From assembly GCA_050700835.1 (NCBI GenBank), contig JBOHDX010000129.1, forward strand, positions 1 to 53,256: a stretch of DNA of 53,256 bases, in the 5' to 3' direction. This DNA comes from JBOHDX01 sp050700835 (lineage in GTDB: Bacteria > Actinomycetota > Actinomycetes > Propionibacteriales > Nocardioidaceae). The position numbers were made by a program, and so were the translations under genes. How positions within the stretch are numbered: position 1 is the first letter of the stretch; the number at the start of each line of letters is the position of its first letter. The notes beneath the pieces were generated by a model. The model did not search any database, had not been told where the DNA came from, and saw nothing but the letters and a program-made list of their open reading frames with translations. This document shows, one piece after another, positions 33,846 through 42,080 of the stretch.

Positions 33846-35705
33846 ATGTGCGGGATCGTGGGGTACGTCGGCAGCCAGCGCGCCCAAGACGTCGTTCTGG
33901 ACGGCCTGCGCCGGCTCGAGTACCGCGGCTACGACTCGGCCGGGATCGCCCTCGTCGTCGACGGCCTGGTGGCGTCGTCCAAGCGCGCCGGCAAGCTGGC
34001 CAACCTGGAGAAGGCGCTGGCCGACGCCCCGTTAGCCGAGTCCCACACCGGCATCGGCCACACCCGTTGGGCGACCCACGGTGCCCCCAACGACGTCAAC
34101 GCCCACCCGCACCTGGACTGCCACGGCCGGGTCGCCGTGGTGCACAACGGCATCATCGAGAACTTCGCCGCCCTGCGCGCGGGTCTCGAGCAGAGGGGGC
34201 ACTCCATCGAGTCCGAGACCGACACCGAGGTCGTGGCGCACCTGCTGGAGGAGGAGCTGGCGTCCGCCGACGCCACTGGCTCCGCCGACCTGGCCGCGGC
34301 TCTGCGGACGGTGTGCGCAGGGCTCGAGGGAGCGTTCACGCTCGTCGTGGTCGACGCGGAGGAACCCGACCTGGTCGTGGCGGCTCGGCGCAACAGTCCG
34401 CTGGTGGTGGGGCGTGGGCGCGGCGAGAACTTCCTGGCCTCCGACGTCGCGGCCTTCATCCACCACACCCGCGAGGCGATCGAGCTCGGCCAGGACCAAG
34501 TCGTGTCGATCACCCCGGCCGCGGTGACGGTCACCGACCTCGACGGCAGGCCTGCGCAAGTCACGGAGTACCACGTCGACTGGGATGCGGCGTCCGCCGA
34601 GAAGGGCGGCTACGACTGGTTCATGCTCAAGGAGATCGAGGAGCAGCCTCACGCCGTCGCCGACACGCTGCTCGGCCGTTTCGACGGCGAGGGCCAGCTC
34701 CAGATGGACGAGATGCGCCTGTCCGACGACGAGCTTCGAGAGATCGACAAGGTGATCATCGTGGCCTGCGGGACGGCCTTCTATGCCGGCATGGTGGCGA
34801 AGTACGCCATCGAGCACTGGACCCGGCTGCCGTGCGAGGTCGAGTTGGCCAGCGAGTTCCGCTACCGCGACCCGATCCTCGACCGCTCCACGCTGGTCGT
34901 CGCGATCAGCCAGTCCGGAGAGACGATGGACACGTTGATGGCGTTGCGGCACGCTCGTCAGCAGCGCTCCCGGGTGCTGGCGATCTGCAACACGAACGGC
35001 GCGACGATCCCGCGTGAGTCCGATGCGGTCATCTACACCCATGCCGGTCCGGAGATCGCCGTCGCCTCGACCAAGGGCTTCCTGTCGCAGATTGTCGCCT
35101 GCTACCTGCTCGGCCTCTACCTCGCACAGGTGCGCGGAACGAAGTACGGCGACGAGATCACCGCGATCATGCACCAGCTCGACCGGATCCCGGCCGGCAT
35201 CACCCGACTGCTGGGTCAGGCCGCGGACATACGCGCGTTGGCCGGAAGGCTCAAGGACAGCCGCTCGGTGCTGTTCCTCGGCCGCCACGTCGGCTTCCCG
35301 GTGGCGCTGGAGGGTGCGCTGAAGCTGAAGGAGCTCGCCTACCTGCACGCCGAGGGGTTCGCCGCCGGTGAGCTCAAGCATGGGCCGATCGCGCTGGTCG
35401 AGGCGGGCGTACCTGTCTTCGTGATCGTGCCGCCGCAGGGGCGGGACCTGCTGCACGACAAGATGATCAGCAACATCCAGGAGATCCGCGCCCGGGGTGC
35501 CCGCACCATCGTCCTCGCGGAGGACGGTGACGACGAGGTCGTCGCGTACGCCGACGAGCTGATCAGGCTGCCCCAGGTCCCGACGTTGCTGCAGCCACTG
35601 GTGTCGACGGTGCCGCTGCAGCTGTTCGCGTGCGAGCTGGCCACCTTGCTGGGGCATGACGTCGACCAGCCACGCAACCTCGCCAAGTCGGTCACCGTCG
35701 AGTGA
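33846..35705 (+). CDS. glmS: Glutamine--fructose-6-phosphate aminotransferase
   Basis: GlmS makes glucosamine-6-phosphate from fructose-6-phosphate and glutamine, the first step to UDP-GlcNAc. The 619-residue enzyme has the N-terminal nucleophile Cys2 (MCGIVGYVG), the glutaminase motif HTRWATHGAPNDVNAHPH, and two SIS domains (IVACGTAFYAGMVAKYAIE, SQSGETMDTLMAL). The C-terminus DQPRNLAKSVTVE is invariant. It works ahead of GlmM (26880) and is followed by acpS. Confidence 0.98.
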   Translation: MCGIVGYVGSQRAQDVVLDGLRRLEYRGYDSAGIALVVDGLVASSKRAGKLANLEKALADAPLAESHTGIGHTRWATHGAPNDVNAHPHLDCHGRVAVVHNGIIENFAALRAGLEQRGHSIESETDTEVVAHLLEEELASADATGSADLAAALRTVCAGLEGAFTLVVVDAEEPDLVVAARRNSPLVVGRGRGENFLASDVAAFIHHTREAIELGQDQVVSITPAAVTVTDLDGRPAQVTEYHVDWDAASAEKGGYDWFMLKEIEEQPHAVADTLLGRFDGEGQLQMDEMRLSDDELREIDKVIIVACGTAFYAGMVAKYAIEHWTRLPCEVELASEFRYRDPILDRSTLVVAISQSGETMDTLMALRHARQQRSRVLAICNTNGATIPRESDAVIYTHAGPEIAVASTKGFLSQIVACYLLGLYLAQVRGTKYGDEITAIMHQLDRIPAGITRLLGQAADIRALAGRLKDSRSVLFLGRHVGFPVALEGALKLKELAYLHAEGFAAGELKHGPIALVEAGVPVFVIVPPQGRDLLHDKMISNIQEIRARGARTIVLAEDGDDEVVAYADELIRLPQVPTLLQPLVSTVPLQLFACELATLLGHDVDQPRNLAKSVTVE

Positions 35706-35712
35706 GCCGCAG

Positions 35713-36063
35713 ATGATCGTCGGCGTCGGCATCGACGTGGTGGACGTGTCCCGCTTCGAGGACACGCTGGCACGGACGCCGGGGCTGCGGCTGCGGCTGT
35801 TCACCGTGGCCGAACGGAACCACCCGATCGCCTCGCTGGCGGCCCGGTTCGCCGCCAAGGAAGCGCTGGCGAAGGCGCTGGGCGCTCCGGCCGGCCTGCG
35901 GTGGCTCGACGCCGAGGTGCGCACCGACGACGCCGGCCGGCCGTGGCTGGAGCTGAATGGGACGGTTGCAGCGCGTGCGCGCGACCTCGGCGCCGGCACG
36001 GTGCACGTGTCGCTGTCCCACGACGCCGGGATCGCTTCCGCCGTCGTGCTGCTGGAGGGTTGA
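35713..36063 (+). CDS. acpS: Holo-[acyl-carrier-protein] synthase
   Basis: AcpS moves 4'-phosphopantetheine from CoA to acyl carrier protein. The 116-residue protein has MIVGVGIDVVDVSRFE (Asp8 binds Mg), RFAAKEALAKALGAP (catalytic Glu region) and VHVSLSHDAGIASAVVL. The ATG at 35713 follows glmS by 7 bases. The gene order glmS-acpS-nnrD-alr is shared with many actinobacteria. Confidence 0.97.
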   Translation: MIVGVGIDVVDVSRFEDTLARTPGLRLRLFTVAERNHPIASLAARFAAKEALAKALGAPAGLRWLDAEVRTDDAGRPWLELNGTVAARARDLGAGTVHVSLSHDAGIASAVVLLEG

Positions 36064-36066
36064 GAC

Positions 36067-37569
36067 GTGGACGACCAGTCGGCACGGGACGGCCGCGCGT
36101 ACTCCGTGGAGAGCATCCGCGCAGCCGAGGCGACGCTGATGGCGCACGTGCCCGAGGGTGCGCTGATGGCGAGTGCCGCGGCGGCCCTCGCCAACGCCTG
36201 TGCGGACGTTCTCTGGCAGCTGCGCGGCGGCGTCTACGGGACCTGTGTGCTGCTGATGGTCGGGGCCGGCGACAACGGGGGCGACGCGTTGTACGCCGGG
36301 GCGCTGTTGGCGCGCCGTGGAGTCCGGGTCGAGATCGTGCTGCTGAGCCCGGACAAGACTCACGCAGCCGGTCTCGCGCAGGCGCGGGCCGAGGGCGCCC
36401 GTGTGGTCGGAGCGGTGGGTCGTGCCGATCTCGTCGTCGACGGGATCGTGGGAATCGGCGGTCGTGGCGGCCTGCGCCGGCGAGCCTGGGAGATCGTGTC
36501 CGAGGTGAACCGTCGCGGCATCCCGGTACTCGCGGTGGACGCACCCAGCGGGATCGACCTGGCCGGCGGCCCGACTCCGGCCGAGCATGTGACCGCGACC
36601 GCGACGGTCACGTTCGGCGCATTGAAGACGGGCCTGGTCGTCGGCCCGGGCGCAGACGCCGCCGGTCCGGTGCACGTGGTCGACATAGGACTGAGGCCAC
36701 ACCTGCCCGACCATGGAGAGGTCGAGGTGTTCGGCCAGCCGCAGGCCGTCGACGTCCTCAGCGCAGTGGTGCCGGCGCCGATGGAGCACAAGTACACCCG
36801 CGGCGTGGTCGGGCTGGCCACCGGGTCGGCGGCGTACTCGGGTGCCGGTTTGCTCAGCGTCGCAGGTGCCTCGTGCGGGATCGCGGGCATGGTGCGCTAC
36901 ACCGGTGACGACGCCGTCACCGACCTGATCAGATCCGCGCACCCGGAGGTGGTGTTCGGCGCCGGCCGGGTGCAGGCGTGGGTGGTCGGGTGTGGCAGCG
37001 GCGACGGTGCTCAGGCCGCGCTCGATCTGGCCGTGCAGGACGGCGTTCCGGTGGTCGTCGACGCCGACGCCTTGGCGTGCGTCACGGGGCCGCTCGGTGT
37101 GCCCGCACTGCTGACGCCGCATGCCGGTGAGCTGGCCCGGATTCTCGGGCTGCACCGCGACGATGTCGAGTCGGACCCGCTGCGCCATGCCCGCGAGGCG
37201 GCGGCGAGGTTCGAGGCATCGGTGCTGCTGAAGGGCGACCGTACCGTCGTCGCCGGCCCCGGTGGGGTCGTCCCCCTGGTCAACATCACTGGACCGCCGT
37301 GGCTCGCCACGGCCGGCAGCGGCGACGTCCTCGCCGGGCTCGCCGGTGCGCTGATGGCACGGCTCGGTGGCGACCACCCGGCACACGTCGTGGGCGCGCT
37401 CGCGGCATGGCTGCACGGATCCGCGGGGATACTGGCCAGCCGGGGTGGACCGATCACGGCTCCGGACGTGGCCGCCGCCCTCCCGGCCGCCGTGCGCGAG
37501 GCGCTGGGCTCGGCCCCCACGTTCCCCTCGCCCCCCTCGGCCTCCTCGCAATTGGGGGAAAGTGGCTGA
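36067..37569 (+). CDS. nnrD: Bifunctional NAD(P)HX epimerase / ADP-dependent dehydratase
   Basis: This enzyme repairs hydrated NAD(P)H. The N-terminal half (to about residue 215) is the YjeF-N epimerase, with VGAGDNGGDALYAG and VLAVDAPSGIDL. The C-terminal half is the ribokinase-like dehydratase, with LLTPHAGELARILG, VLLKGDRTVV and the ATP-binding WLATAGSGDVLAGLAGAL. It spans 500 residues from GTG 36067. The last ~15 residues (Ser/Pro-rich) are encoded by the left arm of a long inverted repeat and are probably not conserved. It follows acpS after 3 bases. Confidence 0.95.
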   Translation: MDDQSARDGRAYSVESIRAAEATLMAHVPEGALMASAAAALANACADVLWQLRGGVYGTCVLLMVGAGDNGGDALYAGALLARRGVRVEIVLLSPDKTHAAGLAQARAEGARVVGAVGRADLVVDGIVGIGGRGGLRRRAWEIVSEVNRRGIPVLAVDAPSGIDLAGGPTPAEHVTATATVTFGALKTGLVVGPGADAAGPVHVVDIGLRPHLPDHGEVEVFGQPQAVDVLSAVVPAPMEHKYTRGVVGLATGSAAYSGAGLLSVAGASCGIAGMVRYTGDDAVTDLIRSAHPEVVFGAGRVQAWVVGCGSGDGAQAALDLAVQDGVPVVVDADALACVTGPLGVPALLTPHAGELARILGLHRDDVESDPLRHAREAAARFEASVLLKGDRTVVAGPGGVVPLVNITGPPWLATAGSGDVLAGLAGALMARLGGDHPAHVVGALAAWLHGSAGILASRGGPITAPDVAAALPAAVREALGSAPTFPSPPSASSQLGESG

Positions 37570-37612
37570 GGTCCGGCGCCCGATTCCGAGCCGCTTTCCC
37601 CCAATTGCGGGG
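37544..37612. terminator. Long inverted repeat over the nnrD stop codon
   Basis: GCAATTGGGGGAAAG (37548-37562) pairs perfectly with CTTTCCCCCAATTGC (37594-37608). One mismatch inward, GGCT pairs with AGCC, and the pairing goes on outward with a wobble (CCTC/GGGG). The stop codon (37567-37569) is in the loop side. It lacks a T-tract; a terminator of nnrD or an invading palindrome are both possible. Confidence 0.7.
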
Positions 37613-37636
37613 TCGGGGGTGGGGGTTGGGTGGGCC

Positions 37637-37688
37637 CGACCCGACGCGACGCGACCGACCCGACCCGACCGACCGGACCGGACCGGAC
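37637..37688. repeat. Low-complexity GACC-type simple repeat
   Basis: About 52 bases of degenerate CGACC/GGACC units lie between the inverted repeat after nnrD and the alr start. The tract is likely to be prone to length changes by replication slippage. Confidence 0.8.
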
Positions 37689-37717
37689 TGCCGGGCGTGG
37701 CGGCGCACCCTGCCACA

Positions 37718-38872
37718 ATGGCGTCGATGACCGATCAGCAGTCGGTGGCCGAGGTCGTGGTCGACCTGGCGGCCATCCGCCACAATGTGGCCCGGCTGGC
37801 GACCCTGGTGGCTCCGTCGCAGGTGATGGTCGTCGTCAAGGCCAACGGCTACGGCCACGGCATGCTGCCGGTGGCGCGGGCCGCCCGCGCGGCAGGTGCG
37901 CAGTGGCTCGGGGTAGCCCTTCTGTCCGAGGCGCTGGCCCTGCGCGATGCCGGTGACGCCGGCTCCGTCCTCGCTTGGCTCGCCGTCCCGGGGCAGTCCT
38001 ACGCCGAGGCGATCGACGCCGGCATCGAGCTCACGGCGTCGTCGACGTGGCAGCTCGCGGAGATCGTCTCCGACGCTGCGCAGGTCCAGCGCGCGGCACG
38101 AGTGCAGCTGAAGGCCGACACAGGTCTGTCCCGCAACGGAGCCACCCCGTCCGACTGGCCGGAGCTCGTCGCCGCCGCTCGGCAGGCGCAGGACGCCGGC
38201 GCGGTCAGCGTCACCGGGCTGTGGTCGCACTTCGCCTGTGCCGACGAGATGGACCACCCCTCGCTGACCGCGCAGGAGACGGCGTTCGCCCGGGCGGTGA
38301 GCATCGCCGCGGCTGCCGGGCTCACGCCGACCGTCACCCACCTGGCCAACTCGCCGGCGGCGCTGACCCGCCCCAGCAGCAGACTTTCGCTCGTACGCAC
38401 CGGGCTGGCGGCGTACGGCCTCTCGCCGGTGCCGGCGCAAGCGGCTCCATCCGACCTCGGACTACGACCGGCCATGACCGTTCGGGCCTGCCTCGCAGGC
38501 GTCAAGCGAGTTCCGGCCGGGACCGGTGTCTCCTACGGTCACACCCACGTAACGGATCGGGAGACCACGCTCGGCCTGGTTCCGCTGGGCTACGGCGACG
38601 GCGTGCTGAGGGCGTCGTCGAACCGTGCGGAGGTGTGGGTGGCCGGCCGGCGCCGCCCGGTCGTGGGACGGATCTGCATGGACCAGTTCGTGGTCGACCT
38701 GGGGGGCGACACCCCTGCGGTGGGCAGCGAGGTGGTGCTGTTCGGCCCCGGGGACCACGGGGAGCCGACCGCGCAGGACTGGGCCGACTCCGCCGGCACC
38801 ATCAGCTACGAGGTGGTGACCCGCATCGGCGGCCGCGCCGCACGCGTGTACGTCGACGAGGAGGCGCCGTGA
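37718..38872 (+). CDS. alr: Alanine racemase
   Basis: This PLP enzyme makes D-alanine for peptidoglycan. The 384-residue protein has Lys41 in VVVKANGYGHG (Schiff base) and Tyr273 in GTGVSYGHTH (catalytic base), with GRICMDQFVVDLG near the C-terminus. ATG 37718 and ATG 37727 are both possible starts; longer upstream reading is through the spacer. The stop overlaps the hydrolase start (GTGA at 38869). Confidence 0.97.
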   Translation: MASMTDQQSVAEVVVDLAAIRHNVARLATLVAPSQVMVVVKANGYGHGMLPVARAARAAGAQWLGVALLSEALALRDAGDAGSVLAWLAVPGQSYAEAIDAGIELTASSTWQLAEIVSDAAQVQRAARVQLKADTGLSRNGATPSDWPELVAAARQAQDAGAVSVTGLWSHFACADEMDHPSLTAQETAFARAVSIAAAAGLTPTVTHLANSPAALTRPSSRLSLVRTGLAAYGLSPVPAQAAPSDLGLRPAMTVRACLAGVKRVPAGTGVSYGHTHVTDRETTLGLVPLGYGDGVLRASSNRAEVWVAGRRRPVVGRICMDQFVVDLGGDTPAVGSEVVLFGPGDHGEPTAQDWADSAGTISYEVVTRIGGRAARVYVDEEAP

Positions 38873-39936
38873 GCACTCCGACCTGGCTCAAGGTCGCGGT
38901 AGCCGGTGGTACCGCGCTCGGCGTCACTGGCGCCGCCGCGACGGTCGGGCTGGCGGCACGCCGCCGCCGGGCCGTACACCGCTGGCGAACTGGCGACGAG
39001 CACGTGCTAGGCAGCCTGCGCTCGCCGGCCGTCACCGTGGTCGCCAGCGACGGGGTGCTGCTGCACGCCGAGGTGGACGAGGTCGACACCGACGAGGCGG
39101 ACGAGGTCGACACCGACGAGGCCGGCGGGCCCACCATCGTGTTCGTGCACGGGTGGAGCCTCAACCTCGACTGCTGGCACTTCCAGCGGGCGACCCTGCG
39201 CGGGCGCCTCCGGACCGTGCTCTATGACCAGCGCTCGCACGGACGGTCGGGTCGCTCGCGGCAGGAGCACTGCACCGTCGACCAACTCGCCGCAGACCTC
39301 GAGGCGGTCATCGACCGGCTGGCGCCGGTCGGTCCGATCGTGCTGGTTGGTCACTCGATGGGGGGCATGACCATCGTCGGGCTCGCCCGCCGGTCTCCAG
39401 CCCTGATGCGCGACCGCGTCGTGGGGGTCGCGCTGATCTCCACGTCGGCCGGCAACATCGGCCGCTTGATGCGCGGCCGCCGTGGTGACCTGCTGGACAA
39501 GGCCATGCCCGCGATCCTCGGTGCCCTGAACCGGGCGCCCGGCGCGATGGACGCCGGACGACGGTTCACCGGCGGGTTCGCCTACGAGGTGACGAAGCGG
39601 TTCGCGTTCGCGTCGAAGGTCCCCGAGGACTTCGTCACGTTCACCGACCAGATGATCGCGGCCAACCCGATGTCGGTGTTCACGTACTTCTGGCCGGTGT
39701 TCAGCAGCCTCGACCTCTATGCCGTGCTGCCGGCGTTCCGCGCGCTGCCCACCGTGGTCATCGTCGGCACCGAGGACACGCTGACTCCCGTCAGCCACGC
39801 CAGGCGCATCGCCGAGGCCATCCCGACCGCCGAGCTGGTGGTCATCCCCGACACCGGCCACATGGTGCTGTTCGAGCGGCACGAGCAGGTCGATGAGCTG
39901 CTCGGCGAGCTGATCAAGCGGGCGTCGGATGCATGA
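38869..39936 (+). CDS. Membrane-anchored alpha/beta hydrolase
   Basis: The 355-residue protein has a hydrophobic N-terminal segment (residues ~8-29) then an Arg-rich stop-transfer. The catalytic triad is Ser163 (LVGHSMGGM), Asp303 (VGTEDTLTP) and His331 (PDTGHMVLFE). An acidic insert at residues 69-86 is a direct repeat of EVDTDEA, made by a duplicated 24-base unit. The gene between alr and tsaE is conserved in actinobacteria, but its substrate is unknown. It shares an 8-base overlap with the next gene. Confidence 0.88.
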   Translation: MSTPTWLKVAVAGGTALGVTGAAATVGLAARRRRAVHRWRTGDEHVLGSLRSPAVTVVASDGVLLHAEVDEVDTDEADEVDTDEAGGPTIVFVHGWSLNLDCWHFQRATLRGRLRTVLYDQRSHGRSGRSRQEHCTVDQLAADLEAVIDRLAPVGPIVLVGHSMGGMTIVGLARRSPALMRDRVVGVALISTSAGNIGRLMRGRRGDLLDKAMPAILGALNRAPGAMDAGRRFTGGFAYEVTKRFAFASKVPEDFVTFTDQMIAANPMSVFTYFWPVFSSLDLYAVLPAFRALPTVVIVGTEDTLTPVSHARRIAEAIPTAELVVIPDTGHMVLFERHEQVDELLGELIKRASDA

Positions 39937-40954
39937 CGTTCATGTCGGGTACGCCCGACCCGACGATGCTCCGGACGTTCGGCGGGTCATCCACCGCGGA
40001 TTCGGTGCCCGGCGCCGCCTCGACCCGCCCACCACCGCCACGGACGAGACCGACGATTCGGTACGCGCCCGGCTCGAGGCCGATGGTGGTGTGCTCGTGC
40101 GTCACGACGCCGAACCCGTTGCGGCATGCCTGTTCGACCGGTCCCGACCGGGACTGCTCGGGATGCGACGTGTGAGCGTCGACCCGGCGTACCAGCAGCA
40201 CGGCGTGGCGTCGGTGATGGTCGGGTTCGCCGAAGAGCTGGCCGGCGACGACGGCCTGGACGGTCTGTGGCTGACCGCCCGGGTGGAGCTGCCCGAGACG
40301 GTGGAGTTCTGGCAGCGGCGGGGCTACTTCGTCGTTGCCCGGCGGGACCCGTTCCTCGAGCTGGGCAAGGCGTTGCCGGTCGTCGTCGGGACCGAGCGGC
40401 CCGAGGACACCGTGGCTCTCGGGCAGCGGCTGGCCGCACTGCTGGCGCCCGGGGACCTGCTGGTGCTGGCCGGGGGGCTCGGGGCCGGCAAGACCACGCT
40501 GGCCCGCGGCATCGGGGCCGGCCTCGGCGTCAGAGGAGACGTCACGTCACCGACGTTCGTCATCGCTCGCGTGCACCCTCCGACCGGGACCGGTCCCGCA
40601 CTCGTGCATGCCGACGCCTATCGGCTCGGCGGTGTGGCCGAGCTCGACGACCTCGACCTCGACGCGTCGCTGGCGTCGTCGGTCACCGTTGTCGAGTGGG
40701 GGAGCGGTGTCGCCGAGGGGATGTCTGCGTCCTGGCTGGAGGTACGCCTCGACCGGCGCCTGGGGGCCGGAGACCTCGACGACACCGCCCACACTGACGC
40801 GGCGGACGGCACCGACCACCCAGTCGTGGCGGACGGCACCGACCAGGCGAGCGGCGCTGAGCGCCTGGACCCGCGGACGGTCACCGTCGTGCCGCACGGC
40901 AGCCGCTGGTCCGGCGTACCGCTGCGCTCCGCGCTGCTCACCGGGCCGGCGTAG
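39929..40954 (+). CDS. tsaE: GNAT acetyltransferase fused to TsaE ATPase
   Basis: The 341-residue chain joins two domains. Residues ~5-145 are a GNAT domain: acetyl-CoA loop MRRVSVDPAYQQHGVASVMVGF, end block ETVEFWQRRGYFVVARRDPF. Residues ~150-340 are TsaE: Walker A AGGLGAGKTTLARGIG (Lys188), TSPTFVIARV, HADAYRL and VVEWGSGV. TsaE is the ATPase of the t6A37 tRNA-modification complex with TsaB and TsaD. An Ala/Asp/Thr insert near residues 283-312 is unusual. Start ATG 39929 overlaps the hydrolase; no separate TsaE start with a ribosome-binding site is seen at the boundary. Confidence 0.9.
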   Translation: MHDVHVGYARPDDAPDVRRVIHRGFGARRRLDPPTTATDETDDSVRARLEADGGVLVRHDAEPVAACLFDRSRPGLLGMRRVSVDPAYQQHGVASVMVGFAEELAGDDGLDGLWLTARVELPETVEFWQRRGYFVVARRDPFLELGKALPVVVGTERPEDTVALGQRLAALLAPGDLLVLAGGLGAGKTTLARGIGAGLGVRGDVTSPTFVIARVHPPTGTGPALVHADAYRLGGVAELDDLDLDASLASSVTVVEWGSGVAEGMSASWLEVRLDRRLGAGDLDDTAHTDAADGTDHPVVADGTDQASGAERLDPRTVTVVPHGSRWSGVPLRSALLTGPA

Positions 40955-40957
40955 GCT
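40952..40957 (+). promoter_or_regulatory. -10 hexamer for leaderless tsaB transcript
   Basis: TAGGCT overlaps the tsaE stop codon (TAG) and lies 8 bases before the tsaB GTG. It is the same hexamer as in front of glmS. Confidence 0.4.
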
Positions 40958-40965
40958 GCGCTGCC

Positions 40966-41604
40966 GTGCTGCTGCTCGCGCTCGACACCTCCACGCCCGC
41001 AGTCACGGTCGCGGTGCACGACGGCGCGCGGACACTGGCGGAGTCGAGCACGGTCGACGCGATGCGGCACGGCGAGCTGCTGGCACCGGCGATCGAGTCG
41101 GCGTTGACGACGGCCGGCGTGGATCGCCGCGACCTGACCCGGATCGTGGTGGGAGTCGGGCCGGGGCCCTACACCGGGCTCCGCGTCGGCCTGGTGACGG
41201 CGCGCACCCTCGGGGTGGTGTTGGGCATCCCCGTCGACGGCGTGTGCTCGCTGGACGTGCTGGCAGCCGGGTACGCCGGGGGCGGCGACTTCGTGGTCGC
41301 GACCGATGCGCGTCGCAAGGAGGTCTACTGGGCCCGTTACGCCGACGGCCGGAGGATCGAGGGCCCGGGCGTGCTGCGCCCCGCCGACCTGGCCCTGCGG
41401 CTGGGTCGCCCGATGCGCGTGGTCGGACCGGGTGCGGTGCTGTGCCCCGACCTGGATCAGGTCAGCGACGGACCCGAGCAGATGTCGGCCGCCACCATGG
41501 CCGCCGGTGTCACCGATGGGCGGATCCCGACGGTGCCGCCCGAGCCGATGTACCTGCGCCGGCCCGACGCGGTCGCTCCGGGGGCGCCGAAGTCGGTGCT
41601 GTGA
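40966..41604 (+). CDS. tsaB: t6A tRNA modification protein TsaB
   Basis: TsaB is the scaffold partner of TsaD in threonylcarbamoyl transfer to adenosine-37 of ANN-decoding tRNAs. The 212-residue protein shows the ASKHA-fold N-terminus LLLALDTSTPAVTVAVHDG, HGELLAPAIESALTTAG and GVGPGPYTGLRVGLVTARTLG. It lacks the metal-binding His pair of TsaD, as expected. The stop overlaps the rimI start (GTGA at 41601). Confidence 0.96.
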   Translation: MLLLALDTSTPAVTVAVHDGARTLAESSTVDAMRHGELLAPAIESALTTAGVDRRDLTRIVVGVGPGPYTGLRVGLVTARTLGVVLGIPVDGVCSLDVLAAGYAGGGDFVVATDARRKEVYWARYADGRRIEGPGVLRPADLALRLGRPMRVVGPGAVLCPDLDQVSDGPEQMSAATMAAGVTDGRIPTVPPEPMYLRRPDAVAPGAPKSVL

Positions 41605-42071
41605 GCGCGCCCGACATTCGCGTCAGGCCGGCGGGTCCGGCCGACCTCGATGCGCTCTTGGCGCTGGAGCGGGAAGCGTTCGGGGACGGCGCGTGGTCCG
41701 CCTCGGCTGTTCGAGGTGAGCTCGACGGCGTGCCGGAGACGCGGTTCGTCATCGTGGCGGAGCCGGTCGATACGAGCGAGCTGCTCGGGTACGCCGTGCT
41801 GATGGTGCTCGGCGACACTGCGGACATCCAGCGGGTGGCGGTCCGCCCGGTCGGCCGCGGTCGTGGGGTCGGTCGGCGCCTGCTGCGCGCGTTGCTGGCC
41901 GAAGCGGCACGGCGGGGCTGCGACCGGGTCCTGCTGGAGGTGGCGACGGACAACGGTGCGGCGCTTGCGCTCTACGAGGCGGCCGGCTTCGCCGAGATCG
42001 CCCGCCGGGGCGGCTACTACGGTCCTGGCGTGGACGCGCTCGTTTTGGCGTTGACCTGGCCGACCGGCTGA
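41601..42071 (+). CDS. rimI: Ribosomal protein S18-alanine N-acetyltransferase RimI
   Basis: This 156-residue GNAT protein acetylates protein N-termini (S18 in other bacteria). The acetyl-CoA loop is IQRVAVRPVGRGRGVGRRLLRALL, followed by LLEVATDNGAALALYEAAGFAEIARRGGYY, typical of RimI. Start GTG 41601 overlaps the tsaB stop. tsaD, normally next, lies 4.4 kb downstream here. Confidence 0.94.
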   Translation: MSAPDIRVRPAGPADLDALLALEREAFGDGAWSASAVRGELDGVPETRFVIVAEPVDTSELLGYAVLMVLGDTADIQRVAVRPVGRGRGVGRRLLRALLAEAARRGCDRVLLEVATDNGAALALYEAAGFAEIARRGGYYGPGVDALVLALTWPTG

Positions 42072-42080
42072 TGAGTCGTC

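Noticed and set aside
34032..37716. Very long minus-strand frames opposite glmS, acpS and nnrD (720 and 674 codons)
   Set aside because: They are antisense shadows of well-recognised genes, with skewed composition and no domain that I can recognise. High GC removes stop codons in this frame.
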